Assembly (NCBI RefSeq): GCF_001418085.1
Contig: NZ_LIQH01000038.1
Coordinates: 186,001 to 250,000, forward strand
Length of the DNA: 64,000 nucleotides
DNA from: Lacinutrix algicola
GTDB lineage: Bacteria; Bacteroidota; Bacteroidia; Flavobacteriales; Flavobacteriaceae
Reading direction: 5' to 3'
Shown piece by piece: positions 33,839-42,638 of this stretch; position 1 is the first letter of the stretch, and every line of letters begins with the position of its first letter. The notes beneath the pieces were generated by a model that did not search any database, was not told the DNA's origin, and saw nothing but the letters and a program-made list of their open reading frames with translations. The position numbers and the translations under genes were made by a program.

Positions 33839-34495
33839 TTATTTACGTTTATCAGTTGCATTTTTATCGAAAGCAATGAGGTTAAACAATTGACGCATAC
33901 GACTTCTTACTCTATTGCCATATACATCTTCTAGTTCTTGAGCATTAAGGTTGGTTGTAGCGTGCGTTTTTATTTTGTGTTTCAAGAATAGTTCGTAGCG
34001 AGAGAGGAGTATTTCTCCCATTACATTACAGTCCTTTCCGTAGTGTCTTCCTTTTGGCTCTATGCCTAGATCATCGAAGCAGAAAAACTGTCTACAACCA
34101 TAATCTTCGATGGTTTTATAGCCAATGTGATTAAAGCCAAAAACAATATTTCTAGAGGGTGTTAAAATATATGGTCGTTGAAATGGAACAATGAATTTTA
34201 ATAAGCGCATGATGCTTGTTTTACCACAACCAACAGGACCAGAAAGCAGAATGCCTTTGTTTATGTCTATACCATCATGCTTACAACTCGCTTCATCCCT
34301 AATAATATAATTGCATAACTTTAAAAGGATTTCGTGATCTTCTTCATAAATTTTAAAATGATTACCAAAGAGTAATTTTCCTTTAACATTGAGATAGATT
34401 AGAATTTTAGGAAAACTATATTCAACGTTTTTACCATCAAATTCCCCTAATGAATAGATATTACCACCTTCGGTTATTTTACAAGGGTTGATCAT
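33839..34495 (-). CDS. DnaC-like P-loop ATPase
   Basis: This 218-residue AAA+-type ATPase has Walker A GPVGCGKT (86-93) and a Walker B FFCFDDLG. The later THATTNLN (sensor 1) and the RVRSRMRQLF arginine region resemble DnaC/IstB helicase loaders. It probably loads helicase for replication of the element after excision or transfer. It overlaps the upstream replication/HTH gene by 17 bp. Confidence 0.75.
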   Translation of the reverse strand: MINPCKITEGGNIYSLGEFDGKNVEYSFPKILIYLNVKGKLLFGNHFKIYEEDHEILLKLCNYIIRDEASCKHDGIDINKGILLSGPVGCGKTSIMRLLKFIVPFQRPYILTPSRNIVFGFNHIGYKTIEDYGCRQFFCFDDLGIEPKGRHYGKDCNVMGEILLSRYELFLKHKIKTHATTNLNAQELEDVYGNRVRSRMRQLFNLIAFDKNATDKRK

Positions 34496-35129
34496 AATCT
34501 TTATTTTTACTAGTTCGTAAGTTGTCCTTGATTTGAGACACTGTGTTTACAGGTTCAAATTCGTTTGCTTTAAGCATCCAATTATCTGCTGTGGCATGCC
34601 AATCTTCAATTTTTATTTTCCCACCAATTTTCCAGCCAATTCCTTGATAATGATTGTAGAATTTTAAAGCTTCGTTATTTGGCCATTTATTCATTTTAAA
34701 AAAATCAATAACACTATTTTTATTTTTTGGTAGCTTAGTTTTATTTATGTTTTCTATTTGTTTATTACTGTTTATATTAGGTACTAAGGCTTGTCTCACA
34801 ACTTGTTCATTACTTGTACTAGTAGTTGTATTATAACTTGTATCAAATTTGAGCATCTTAACTTGACTGCCTTTGTATGGGTTATGTGACGGTAAATAAA
34901 TGATGTATTCTAAGTCGTTTAATTGCCTTAAGCAACGATGGTATGTCGCTTTTGAGCCTATTTTTGAGAGCCTCATTATTTCTTGACGGTTTATGTATAA
35001 CACTTCTGGAAATCGATTTAAATTCCAAAGTTGAAATAGTGCCATATAAAGGCTTATATGGGGCGGATTTAAACTGGAGTCTGTCAAGAATTTCTGAAAG
35101 ACAGCATTGAGATGTTTTATATAATTCAT
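34479..35129 (-). CDS. Winged-helix replication protein (DnaD-like)
   Basis: This 216-residue protein has an N-terminal winged-helix pattern (LYINRQEIMRLSKIGSKATY) and a C-terminal segment like DnaD-type replisome organisers (FFKMNKWPNNEALKFYNHYQ, followed by IEDWHATADNWM). It is probably the element's replication initiator or helicase-loading adaptor, acting with the DnaC-like ATPase encoded just downstream. It starts 6 bp after the excisionase-like gene. Confidence 0.7.
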   Translation of the reverse strand: MNYIKHLNAVFQKFLTDSSLNPPHISLYMALFQLWNLNRFPEVLYINRQEIMRLSKIGSKATYHRCLRQLNDLEYIIYLPSHNPYKGSQVKMLKFDTSYNTTTSTSNEQVVRQALVPNINSNKQIENINKTKLPKNKNSVIDFFKMNKWPNNEALKFYNHYQGIGWKIGGKIKIEDWHATADNWMLKANEFEPVNTVSQIKDNLRTSKNKDYDQPL

Positions 35130-35135
35130 ACATCA

Positions 35136-35417
35136 TTAATCGATTTTATGATGCACTCGATTATCATCCATTACTTTTTGAATCTCTTCGGAATCGTAAA
35201 AAATGATACCACCAACTTTTGTGTACGGAAGTGTTCCATTTACTCGAAGGTTTTGTAGTGTGCCTGGACTAATTTGTAGTAAATCCATAACTTCAGAAGA
35301 TTTTAGATACTTCTTTAACTTTCCTTGTGCTTGTTTGCTTAATAGTTTTTTTATGTCATCGAGTAAGTCTAGTTTGAAATCTCGAAGATCGTCTGTTGTA
35401 ATAATACTTGTTGGCAT
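35136..35417 (-). CDS. Excisionase-like HTH protein
   Basis: This 93-residue protein has a MerR/Xis-type DNA-binding domain (YLKSSEVMDLLQISPGTLQN, then RVNGTLPYTKVGGIIFYDSE). Such proteins help the integrase to excise conjugative elements and often also regulate downstream genes. It is first in the minus-strand operon with the replication proteins. A shared operator-like inverted repeat lies about 140-170 bp upstream. Confidence 0.8.
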   Translation of the reverse strand: MPTSIITTDDLRDFKLDLLDDIKKLLSKQAQGKLKKYLKSSEVMDLLQISPGTLQNLRVNGTLPYTKVGGIIFYDSEEIQKVMDDNRVHHKID

Positions 35418-35553
35418 AGTAGAATTGTTTGTAGAAAGAAACGAGCATTCTACTTTAATTTTAGAATGAGAGTGTCTGACTTGATTTGACTTTTGTTCTA
35501 CAAATTTGAGTAGTATTGATGGGTTTTATTCACAAGTTAAACCGAGTATGGTT

Positions 35554-35585
35554 AAAATTTAACATCTTGATAAATGTTAGAATTT
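35554..35585. promoter_or_regulatory. Operator-like inverted repeat upstream of excisionase operon
   Basis: AAAATTTAAC and GTTAGAATTT form an inverted repeat with one mismatch and a 12-base spacer. The left half is identical to that at 23943-23952 upstream of traE. A single half site (AAATTTAAC) also occurs at 36604-36612 upstream of rteC. Confidence 0.5.
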
Positions 35586-35693
35586 GTTCGATTTTGAAGA
35601 GGTGAAAGATTGTTTTTAGATAAAAATCACTCAATTTATGATGTTGAATTGCAATAACCGTAGGTAGACCGAGTAACGTCTTTTTTAGAAATG

Positions 35694-36527
35694 TTATTCT
35701 TCAGAGTTATTCATGTGGGAAAGGAGTCCAGTAGAAAGGTCATCCAAAAATTTTGTACGACTGATTTTTCGCGATTTTATATCTGAAAATGTTTTATAGA
35801 AATCTCCAACATCAAAATGTAAGACTTTTTCTAGAGTAGAGGCAATGACTTTAATATCTGTTTTACCATTATTAATAGCTCTACCGTGATATAAAGCGTA
35901 TATCAATTCTGTTAGCGCTGTTTTAGATGATGTCCATTGTAATTCAACTTGATCTGTTGTATTAATTGAATTACCATTGATCTGTTTTGTGGTTACTAGT
36001 CTATTTTGTAAATAATCTATTAATTGGTAGTTGGCCTTTAGTTTTCCCAATAGCATGTCATAAGGTGTGCAGAAATCTGGGTCTTGAAAATAAAATTTTG
36101 AAGATGTTATTGGAAGATTATCAAAGTAGTCTCTTGTGAAGTATTGTTGATCTAAATGTATTTGGTTAGATTGAATATATTGCCCAAAATCTATATTGTA
36201 CAAGAAAAAACGATTGAGTTTACCAAGCTTCTTTTTAATATGTTTCTGTTGTAATTGAGTATCTCCTTTTGGGAATTGAATTTCGAAGGAACGAACTTCA
36301 GAGAAATATATGAGATGAATTAACGGAATTTGCTTTACAACTTTGAAAAATATTATTTCGTCGTTTACCGATTTGAAACCATTTTTCACAATTTCTTTTT
36401 TAAATGAATGGAGAAGATTTCGACAAGAAAGAATAGTTTGATTACTACGCTCTATAATAGTCTTGGTATTATGTTTTATAGAATATAAATCATCTAGAAG
36501 CTTCTTGTTTTGTAATTCAAAATCCAT
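35694..36527 (-). CDS. rteC: RteC-family regulator of the conjugative element
   Basis: This 277-residue protein matches the RteC family across its length, including the N-terminal helical region and the C-terminal WTSSKTALTELIYALYHGRA segment that forms the conserved DNA-binding part. In CTnDOT, RteC activates the excision operon by binding an inverted repeat upstream. Here the gene lies directly upstream of the excisionase operon and the shared AAAATTTAAC repeats, which are candidate RteC sites. Confidence 0.85.
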   Translation of the reverse strand: MDFELQNKKLLDDLYSIKHNTKTIIERSNQTILSCRNLLHSFKKEIVKNGFKSVNDEIIFFKVVKQIPLIHLIYFSEVRSFEIQFPKGDTQLQQKHIKKKLGKLNRFFLYNIDFGQYIQSNQIHLDQQYFTRDYFDNLPITSSKFYFQDPDFCTPYDMLLGKLKANYQLIDYLQNRLVTTKQINGNSINTTDQVELQWTSSKTALTELIYALYHGRAINNGKTDIKVIASTLEKVLHFDVGDFYKTFSDIKSRKISRTKFLDDLSTGLLSHMNNSEE

Positions 36528-36756
36528 ATCTAATAAAGGTTGCAGAAATAGTGTTTACAATGAAGTGTGTTTATTTTAGAAGGATGATATGGTTAGAGTT
36601 GTCAAATTTAACAATCAGCTTAAGATTTAGATAGTCTATTGGGTTGCTATAAATCTAAAATTTTCACTTCCTATTTCTTTTCTTTCTAATATGTATAATA
36701 TTAGTATATAATCAAAAAAAAAGGTGTGTAGTTTTTGCGTATTTGGATTGTGAATT

Positions 36757-37710
36757 TTATTCACAAATATTGGAATCAACGGAATAGCTTTTACTAACAC
36801 TTATTTGCTTACTAAATTTAGTAACGAAATCTTCTTTATTGTTAGTATTAGATTTAATAAAAATATTAGAGGCATGTTTCCTTACTGTTCCGTAAGAAAT
36901 GAACATATTCTCAGCTATGCTTTTATAGTCATCACCTCTTATAATTTGAAGTGCTATTTCGTTTTCCCTATTTGTGAAATGGTATTCTTTCCCAATGTTT
37001 CTTTTAAGGACATAAGTATTCTTTAGACGATATAAATAGCTGTTTATTTCCATTGATGTTACTAGAAAAAATGCCATCGTTACCAAAGGTTGAGTTATAG
37101 GTTGGAAATCTCCAAAATAGGTAAGTAGTGGTAAAATAATTATTGATAAGATAGAGCTTAAGCCTAAATAAGTCTGAATTTTAAAGTAACGTTGTCTTTT
37201 TACTTCCTGCTTTATTATTGAGAAGAAATAGACTAAAAATATGATGGATAAAATTGTTGGAAAAATAAGAAAAAGACTTCTAGCAAAATCTATAGATTCT
37301 GAATAATAATATGGAATTATAAAAAATAGCACTAAGCATATTGATAGAATTACTATCAAGTTTTTTATTTTAAATAAACGATTAGGTGTTATAATATTGA
37401 ATTGTTTGTATAAATACCACACTAAGTAGATACACATCATTATGGAAATGACGTAGGTTATAACGTATTGAAGAAATAATGGTCCTGGTAACGAATGATT
37501 TGGCAGTAGTCCATTAAATACGTTGTATAGTAAGAATATTATTGCTAAAATCAGATATTGATATGAGGCTTTGTTGGTTTTCTGCTTGCTAAAGAATATT
37601 CTATTTAATTGAAAAATGATTATTAAACTTATAACAATACACATAAACAGAACAATCCAATGCATTGAAGAAGAATATTCATAATTCGGAGTATAATGAT
37701 ATTTTTGCAT
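36757..37710 (-). CDS. Membrane-anchored LuxR-type regulator
   Basis: This 317-residue protein has about seven transmembrane segments in residues 15-235 and a C-terminal LuxR-type helix-turn-helix (FTNRENEIALQIIRGDDYKS, then YGTVRKHASNIF). This arrangement is a sensor-regulator in which the membrane part detects a signal and the HTH acts on DNA. The target is unknown. It lies between rteC and the desulfhydrase gene, so it may belong to the element or to the flanking chromosome. Confidence 0.8.
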   Translation of the reverse strand: MQKYHYTPNYEYSSSMHWIVLFMCIVISLIIIFQLNRIFFSKQKTNKASYQYLILAIIFLLYNVFNGLLPNHSLPGPLFLQYVITYVISIMMCIYLVWYLYKQFNIITPNRLFKIKNLIVILSICLVLFFIIPYYYSESIDFARSLFLIFPTILSIIFLVYFFSIIKQEVKRQRYFKIQTYLGLSSILSIIILPLLTYFGDFQPITQPLVTMAFFLVTSMEINSYLYRLKNTYVLKRNIGKEYHFTNRENEIALQIIRGDDYKSIAENMFISYGTVRKHASNIFIKSNTNNKEDFVTKFSKQISVSKSYSVDSNICE

Positions 37711-37810
37711 TAGGATTAGTGTGTAATTATCTGAATAACAAAATGTTGTGATTGTATTTCATTATAGTTAAAGATACTATATATTAGTGTTATTATAAAA
37801 TAATATAGAA

Positions 37811-38788
37811 ATGCTCAAAAAAAAAACAAATCTAGGATTCTTTCCAACACCGCTTGAAGCGATGGATAATTTGTCAAAAAAATATCCTGATTATAATTTA
37901 TTTATTAAAAGAGATGATAATTCAGGATTAGCTTCTGGTGGAAATAAAGTACGGAAATTGCAATATTTTGTTTATGAAGCGTTGGACAAAGGCTTTGATA
38001 CCATCATTACAGCCGGAGCACAGCAATCAAACCATTGTAGGCAAACAGCAGCAGCTTGTGCAAAAGCGGGATTAGAATGTCATTTATTACTGGGCGGAAA
38101 TAAGCCAGATGTATATAATGGTAATTTGTTGCTTTCTCATTTATTTGGAGCTAATATTCACTTTACAGGAGGCCATAGAAAAGGAGAGGATTTAGAATCT
38201 ATAAAAGAAGAGCTAGAATCAAATGGAAAAAATGTTTATGCAATCCCTTATGGAGGTTCTAACTTATTAGGAGCTTATGGATTTGTTGATGCGGTTAGAG
38301 AATTAAAGGAACAATTAAACGAAATGAGTTTGAAAATTGATTATATTTTTTTTGCGTCGAGTTCTGGTGGTACTCAAGCAGGGCTTAAGCTTGGAATCGA
38401 CTATTATGGACTTGACATAAAATTAATGCCAATAAGTATTGATAAATTAGGAATAGAAGGTAAGACTTTAGATGAAGTCGTTTTGGAGCTTTTATTTGAA
38501 GGGAAAAAAACTCTTAGGATTGAAAAGGATTATGATATTGAAGATGCTAAACTTCTAACAGGTTATAATAGCTCTGGTTACGGAGTAATTACCGAAAATG
38601 AGAGAATAGCCATAAAAGAATTAGCGAAAACTGAAGGTATATTATTAGATCCTGTCTACTCCGGAAGAGCATTTTATGGAATGTTAGACCATTTAAAGCA
38701 TAATAAAATAGAAAAGAATAGTAATGTTTTGTTTTGGCATACAGGTGGATTGCCTGCTAATTTTTATTATTCTAAAGACATAATGTAG
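37811..38788 (+). CDS. D-cysteine desulfhydrase / ACC deaminase family PLP enzyme
   Basis: This 325-residue PLP-dependent enzyme has the PLP lysine in ASGGNKVRKL at K46, followed by the TAGAQQSNHCRQTAAAC loop and a C-terminal FWHTGGLPA motif that binds the cofactor phosphate. The family includes D-cysteine desulfhydrase (to pyruvate, sulfide and ammonia) and 1-aminocyclopropane-1-carboxylate deaminase. I favour the desulfhydrase branch, but the substrate cannot be settled by eye. The gene is divergent from the LuxR-type regulator, 100 bp apart. Confidence 0.8.
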   Translation: MLKKKTNLGFFPTPLEAMDNLSKKYPDYNLFIKRDDNSGLASGGNKVRKLQYFVYEALDKGFDTIITAGAQQSNHCRQTAAACAKAGLECHLLLGGNKPDVYNGNLLLSHLFGANIHFTGGHRKGEDLESIKEELESNGKNVYAIPYGGSNLLGAYGFVDAVRELKEQLNEMSLKIDYIFFASSSGGTQAGLKLGIDYYGLDIKLMPISIDKLGIEGKTLDEVVLELLFEGKKTLRIEKDYDIEDAKLLTGYNSSGYGVITENERIAIKELAKTEGILLDPVYSGRAFYGMLDHLKHNKIEKNSNVLFWHTGGLPANFYYSKDIM

Positions 38789-38850
38789 TAGTCGATAGCA
38801 TTTGATGTCATTTGCATTGATTAATTATGGCTAATCAAAAAACACCCATT

Positions 38851-38871
38851 TGTTGTACCTATGTTGTACCT
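38851..38871. repeat. 11-bp tandem direct repeat near tRNA-Met
   Basis: TGTTGTACCT occurs at 38851-38860 and 38862-38871, about 50 bp from the tRNA 3' end. It may be an arm-type recombinase site or the remains of one. No integrase gene lies next to it. Confidence 0.4.
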
Positions 38872-38878
38872 AAATAAA

Positions 38879-38904
38879 AAAGTCAGAACCTAAGTTCTGA
38901 CTTT
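38879..38904 (-). terminator. Terminator downstream of tRNA-Met
   Basis: AAAGTCAGAAC and GTTCTGACTTT form an 11-bp perfect stem with a 4-base loop. Read on the minus strand, the stem is followed by a run of T, so it would end the tRNA transcript. Confidence 0.7.
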
Positions 38905-38918
38905 CCTCAATATACTTG

Positions 38919-38992
38919 TAGCGAGAATGGGGCACGATCCCATGACCTCCGAGTTATGAATCCGACGCTCTAACCAGCTGAGCTACCTCGCC
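38919..38992 (-). tRNA. tRNA-Met (CAT anticodon)
   Basis: The minus strand gives a cloverleaf: acceptor GGCGAGG paired with TCTCGCT, a D arm with AGCTCAGCTGG, and anticodon loop TTCATAA with anticodon CAT (plus 38956-38958). The T arm is ATGGG-(7 nt)-CCCAT. The anticodon stem has weak pairs. Elongator Met is most likely, but an Ile tRNA with modified CAT cannot be excluded. The 3' end faces the conjugative element, the usual side for integration. Confidence 0.85.
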
Positions 38993-39133
38993 ATTATTTT
39001 GAGAGTGCAAATATATAAACAAATTTAAAGCTGACAAACATAAAAGCAAAATAAAATAATTTTTTAATTTTTTTTTAATAACTGACTAATTAATGTATAT
39101 ATTGGAGACATAATATTTTTATATAATTATTAC

Positions 39134-39520
39134 ATGGACGAAAAAGTTAAATACGAATTAGAATTCCCTATACATGCCTCACCTGCATTACTTTATCAGT
39201 ACATATCGACGCCTTCTGGTTTGTCTGAATGGTATGCCGATAACGTAAATTCTAGAGGAGAGATCTTTAAATTCATTTGGGATGGAGCAGAGGAGCAAGC
39301 TAAACTGCTAACTAAAAAAAGTGGAGAACGTATTAAATTTCGCTGGTTAGAAGATGAAGGAGAGTCTTATTTCTTTGAGATTAGAATACAAGTAGACGAA
39401 ATTACTAAGGATGTATCTATAATGATTACAGATTTTGCCGAAGAAGATGAAGTAGAAGAAGGAAAAATGCTTTGGGAAAATCAGATTTCAGATTTAAAAC
39501 AAGTATTAGGCTCGGCTTAA
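39134..39520 (+). CDS. START-like domain protein
   Basis: This 128-residue protein has the START/AHSA1-like pattern (YELEFPIHASPALLYQYIS, then GLSEWYADNV), a helix-grip fold that binds hydrophobic ligands. Its ligand is unknown. It is common in Flavobacteriia just upstream of an aminotransferase gene, as here. A strong terminator follows. Confidence 0.8.
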   Translation: MDEKVKYELEFPIHASPALLYQYISTPSGLSEWYADNVNSRGEIFKFIWDGAEEQAKLLTKKSGERIKFRWLEDEGESYFFEIRIQVDEITKDVSIMITDFAEEDEVEEGKMLWENQISDLKQVLGSA

Positions 39521-39546
39521 GAAATACATATTTTAAACTTATATTT

Positions 39547-39574
39547 GTGCCGAAGAAATTCGGCACTTTTTTTA
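39547..39574 (+). terminator. Terminator after the START-like gene
   Basis: GTGCCGAA, a GAAA loop and TTCGGCAC form a perfect 8-bp stem followed by eight T. The next gene starts at the end of the T run. Confidence 0.85.
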
Positions 39575-40416
39575 TGATAAACATTAACGGAAATTTTAGC
39601 GATAACAACCAAATATTAACACCAGAAAATCGTGGCTATAGTTACGGTGATGCACTATTTGAAACTATAAAGGTTTCTAATAGTAAAATACTGTTTCTTG
39701 AGGATCATTATTTTAGGTTAATGGCTTCTATGCGTATTATGCGTATGGAAATACCTATGACTTTTACAATGGAGTTTATGGAAGCCGAAATTTTAAAGAC
39801 CATAGAAAAAAACGAATTATTGAGCTCATCAGCGAGAGTGAAGATTCAGGTGCATAGAAATGCTGGAGGATTATATCTTCCTACTAATAAAGAAATAACG
39901 TTTATTATTTCCGCGAAAGCGTTAGATGCAGACTTCTACTTATTAAATGAAGAAGCTTATGAAGTTGATTTATTTAAAGATTTTTATGTTGCTCCTGGAT
40001 TGCTATCTACTTTAAAGACAAATAACAAAGCTATAAACGTTGTAGGAAGCATTTATGCTAAGGAGAATGATTTAGATAACTGCTTGTTATTAAATACCAA
40101 TAAGAGTGTAGTGGAGGCTTTAAATGGAAATTTATTTCTTGTAAAAGGAAACACTATTAAAACACCGCCTTTAGCAGATGGTTGTTTAAAAGGAGTAATG
40201 AGGCAGCAAATTATAAATGTATTAGAATTATTACCAGATTACACTTTAGTAGAAGAATCTATTTCTCCTTTCGAACTTCAAAAAGCAGACGAGTTGTTTG
40301 TAACAAACGTTATAAAAGGTATACAGCCAATTACAAAATATAGGAAAAAGGTGTTTATAAATGAAGTGAGTAAAATGTTACTTCAAAAAATAAATGTAAA
40401 AATTAGATTGGGCTAA
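39574..40416 (+). CDS. Class IV aminotransferase (PabC/IlvE-like)
   Basis: This fold-type IV PLP enzyme of about 280 residues has an early GYSYGDALFETIKV segment, a central LLSTLKTNNKAIN with the PLP lysine and LLLNTNKSVVEALNGNLF near the end, as in aminodeoxychorismate lyase and branched-chain aminotransferases. The frame extends upstream to 39472, but the ATG at 39574, just after the terminator, gives the family's usual start. The substrate cannot be told apart by eye. Confidence 0.8.
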   Translation: MININGNFSDNNQILTPENRGYSYGDALFETIKVSNSKILFLEDHYFRLMASMRIMRMEIPMTFTMEFMEAEILKTIEKNELLSSSARVKIQVHRNAGGLYLPTNKEITFIISAKALDADFYLLNEEAYEVDLFKDFYVAPGLLSTLKTNNKAINVVGSIYAKENDLDNCLLLNTNKSVVEALNGNLFLVKGNTIKTPPLADGCLKGVMRQQIINVLELLPDYTLVEESISPFELQKADELFVTNVIKGIQPITKYRKKVFINEVSKMLLQKINVKIRLG

Positions 40417-40441
40417 GTTTATATAATAGATTAAATAGGTG

Positions 40442-41002
40442 TTAGTTGTAACTTGGGTTTTCAGGTGCATTAGACCATATACTGTATTCTCCACCAAGTT
40501 CTACCATTTTTTCTTTCCAGAAAAACTCGTAGTCTTTTTCTATAATAGCCTTTTTATGGACGTTTTTAGTAATCACCCAAGCATTAGATTTTAATTCTTG
40601 TTCTAATTGATTGATTTCCCATCCAGAATAGCCTAAAAAGAATTTAATATCTTTTTCACTTATTTTGCCATCGATAATTAGTTTTGAAACCTCACTAAAA
40701 TCACCTCCCCAAAAAATACCTAAAGATATTTCTATACTATTTGGTATTAAGTCTGGTACTTTATGTATAAAATATAGGTTGTCTTGTTCTACAGGACCTC
40801 CATTGTATACCTTAAAAGGTATTTCGATTTCAGGTATTAAGTCGCTAATAGTGAATTCTAAAGGTTTATTAAGTATAAAACCTATAGAGCCTTCTGTAGA
40901 ATGATCTGTTAATAATACAATAGAGCGATTAAAAGATAAATCACCTATTATAGATGGTTCTGCGACTAACAAATCTCCTTTCGTTGGTTTGGTTAATATC
41001 AT
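40442..41002 (-). CDS. YqgE/AlgH family protein
   Basis: This 186-residue protein has the YqgE/AlgH pattern (KPTKGDLLVAEPSI, FNRSIVLLTDH, GSIGFILNKPL, FLGYSGWEINQLEQEL). The family is widespread. AlgH has been linked to regulation, but its molecular activity is not established. It is monocistronic and converges with the aminotransferase gene. Confidence 0.88.
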   Translation of the reverse strand: MILTKPTKGDLLVAEPSIIGDLSFNRSIVLLTDHSTEGSIGFILNKPLEFTISDLIPEIEIPFKVYNGGPVEQDNLYFIHKVPDLIPNSIEISLGIFWGGDFSEVSKLIIDGKISEKDIKFFLGYSGWEINQLEQELKSNAWVITKNVHKKAIIEKDYEFFWKEKMVELGGEYSIWSNAPENPSYN

Positions 41003-41131
41003 AATTAAAAGAGAAATTTATAAAATAAATGTAAACTATATTTATTTAATAAGCAATATTTTTTAAGGTTTATGTTATTTTTTGTTAAAGTTTATATAAA
41101 ATAAAACTGTGCGTCAGTGTTTTAAACAAAA

Positions 41132-41159
41132 AAAAAGCCTTCCATGTGGAAGGCTTTTT
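41132..41159 (-). terminator. Terminator of the HU gene
   Basis: AAAAAGCCTTCCA and TGGAAGGCTTTTT form a 13-bp perfect stem with a 2-base loop, flanked by A and T runs, so it can act on both strands. It lies 23 bp after the HU stop codon. Confidence 0.85.
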
Positions 41160-41181
41160 GAAAGTTATAATGTAGCAAAAC

Positions 41182-41454
41182 TTAGTTTACTGCACCAGCT
41201 AAATCAGATCCAGCTTTAAACTTAACAACGTTTTTAGCTTTGATTTTGATAGTTTTTCCAGTTTGAGGATTTCTTCCATCTCTTGCAGCTCTTTTAGAAA
41301 CTGACCAAGATCCAAATCCTACTAATGAAACTCTGTCACCTTTTTGTAAGGCTCCTTCAATTTCAATTAACGCACATTCTAAAGCTTTCTTTGAAGCTGC
41401 TTTAGTAATTCCTGCGTGTTCTGCCATAGCATCGATTAAATCTGTTTTGTTCAT
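41182..41454 (-). CDS. HU-family histone-like DNA-binding protein
   Basis: This 90-residue HU protein begins MNKTDLIDAMAEHAGITK and has the beta-arm motif GRNPQTGKTIKI with the intercalating proline region and the FKAGSDL end. It bends and packs DNA. I take the ATG at 41454. A longer frame to 41493 adds 13 residues not found in the family. A strong terminator follows. Confidence 0.92.
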   Translation of the reverse strand: MNKTDLIDAMAEHAGITKAASKKALECALIEIEGALQKGDRVSLVGFGSWSVSKRAARDGRNPQTGKTIKIKAKNVVKFKAGSDLAGAVN

Positions 41455-41648
41455 AATGTAAATTTTAATTATTAATAAATAGTTGGTAAACAATATTTTT
41501 TTGTTATCCTCCTACAAATTTATACGGATTATGCTACTACGCAAGTAATAGCAAGGGAAATACTCCATTTTGTTAATAACTTCAAACATTTGTTAATAAA
41601 GATGACTGTTTTTTTGATGTTTTCAACTTTTATAGCAACCATAAGGGC

Positions 41649-42605
41649 TTAGAGCATTTTTGCGTCTGTTTTAAAAGTATAACCGTTTAAAAGAGATTTA
41701 ATATCTAATGTACGCTTTCCAGGAAGTTTAATATCTAGTATGTTAATAAAACCTTCTTTTACTGCAACTTTTAATTCTTTCTTGCTAGAAATAATAGATC
41801 CTGCTTTGTAGTCGTGCTCTATAATTTCTTTTTCTACAGTATATATTTTTATATCTAGAGTCTCTTCATCATTAATAAGTTGACACCTAGCAGCAGGATA
41901 TGGACTTAACCCACGAATTTTATTATGTATAGTGTCTATACTCTGTGTCCAATCTATTTTGCAATTGTCTTTATTTAATTTGTAAGCCGTTCTAGAGATA
42001 GCATCTTCAGGTTGTGGAGTAGTTTTTACATCACCAACAGCAATATGTTCTACCGTTTTTAAAACAAGATCGCTTCCAATATGCATTAGTTTGTCGTGAA
42101 GGCTTCCTGCATTCTCGTTTGCATCTATGTTTATTGTTTCTTGTAAAATCATTTCGCCGGTATCTATCTTTTCGTCTATAAAAAAGGTAGAAACACCAGT
42201 TTTTGTTTCTCCATTTATAATAGCCCAATTAATAGGTGCAGCTCCACGGTAATTTGGTAATAGAGAAGCATGAAGGTTAAACGTTCCAAATTCTGGCATT
42301 TGCCAAACTGCTTTTGGTAGCATTCTAAAGGCAACTACAATTTGTAAATTAGCGTTTAAGCTTTTTAACTCTTCTAGAAAGTCTTCACTTTTTAAATTTG
42401 TAGGCTGTAAAATATTTAAACCTTTGGTTTCTGCATATTCTTTTACGGCACTTTTATTTAATTTTCTACCACGTCCAGCAGGCTTGTCTGGTGCAGTAAT
42501 AACACCTACTACATTAATATCGTTTTCTAATAAGGTATCTAAAATGGTCACCGCAAATCCTGGTGTTCCCATAAATACTATTCTTAAATCTCTTTTTTTA
42601 CTCAT
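41649..42605 (-). CDS. fmt: Methionyl-tRNA formyltransferase
   Basis: This 318-residue enzyme transfers a formyl group from 10-formyltetrahydrofolate to Met-tRNAi. The N-terminal RIVFMGTPGFAV and the catalytic FNLHASLLPNYRGAAPINWA region (Asn, His, and the later TGVSTFFIDEKIDTG) are the Fmt signature, with a C-terminal OB-like domain (SPYPAARC). It lies 33 bp downstream of recQ on the same strand. Confidence 0.95.
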   Translation of the reverse strand: MSKKRDLRIVFMGTPGFAVTILDTLLENDINVVGVITAPDKPAGRGRKLNKSAVKEYAETKGLNILQPTNLKSEDFLEELKSLNANLQIVVAFRMLPKAVWQMPEFGTFNLHASLLPNYRGAAPINWAIINGETKTGVSTFFIDEKIDTGEMILQETINIDANENAGSLHDKLMHIGSDLVLKTVEHIAVGDVKTTPQPEDAISRTAYKLNKDNCKIDWTQSIDTIHNKIRGLSPYPAARCQLINDEETLDIKIYTVEKEIIEHDYKAGSIISSKKELKVAVKEGFINILDIKLPGKRTLDIKSLLNGYTFKTDAKML

Positions 42606-42638
42606 TATATATGTGCTAGTTTGTAATACTCTTTCTTA

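Noticed and set aside
39472-39573. Upstream extension of the class IV aminotransferase
   Set aside because: It overlaps the previous gene and its terminator; the ATG at 39574 gives the family start.
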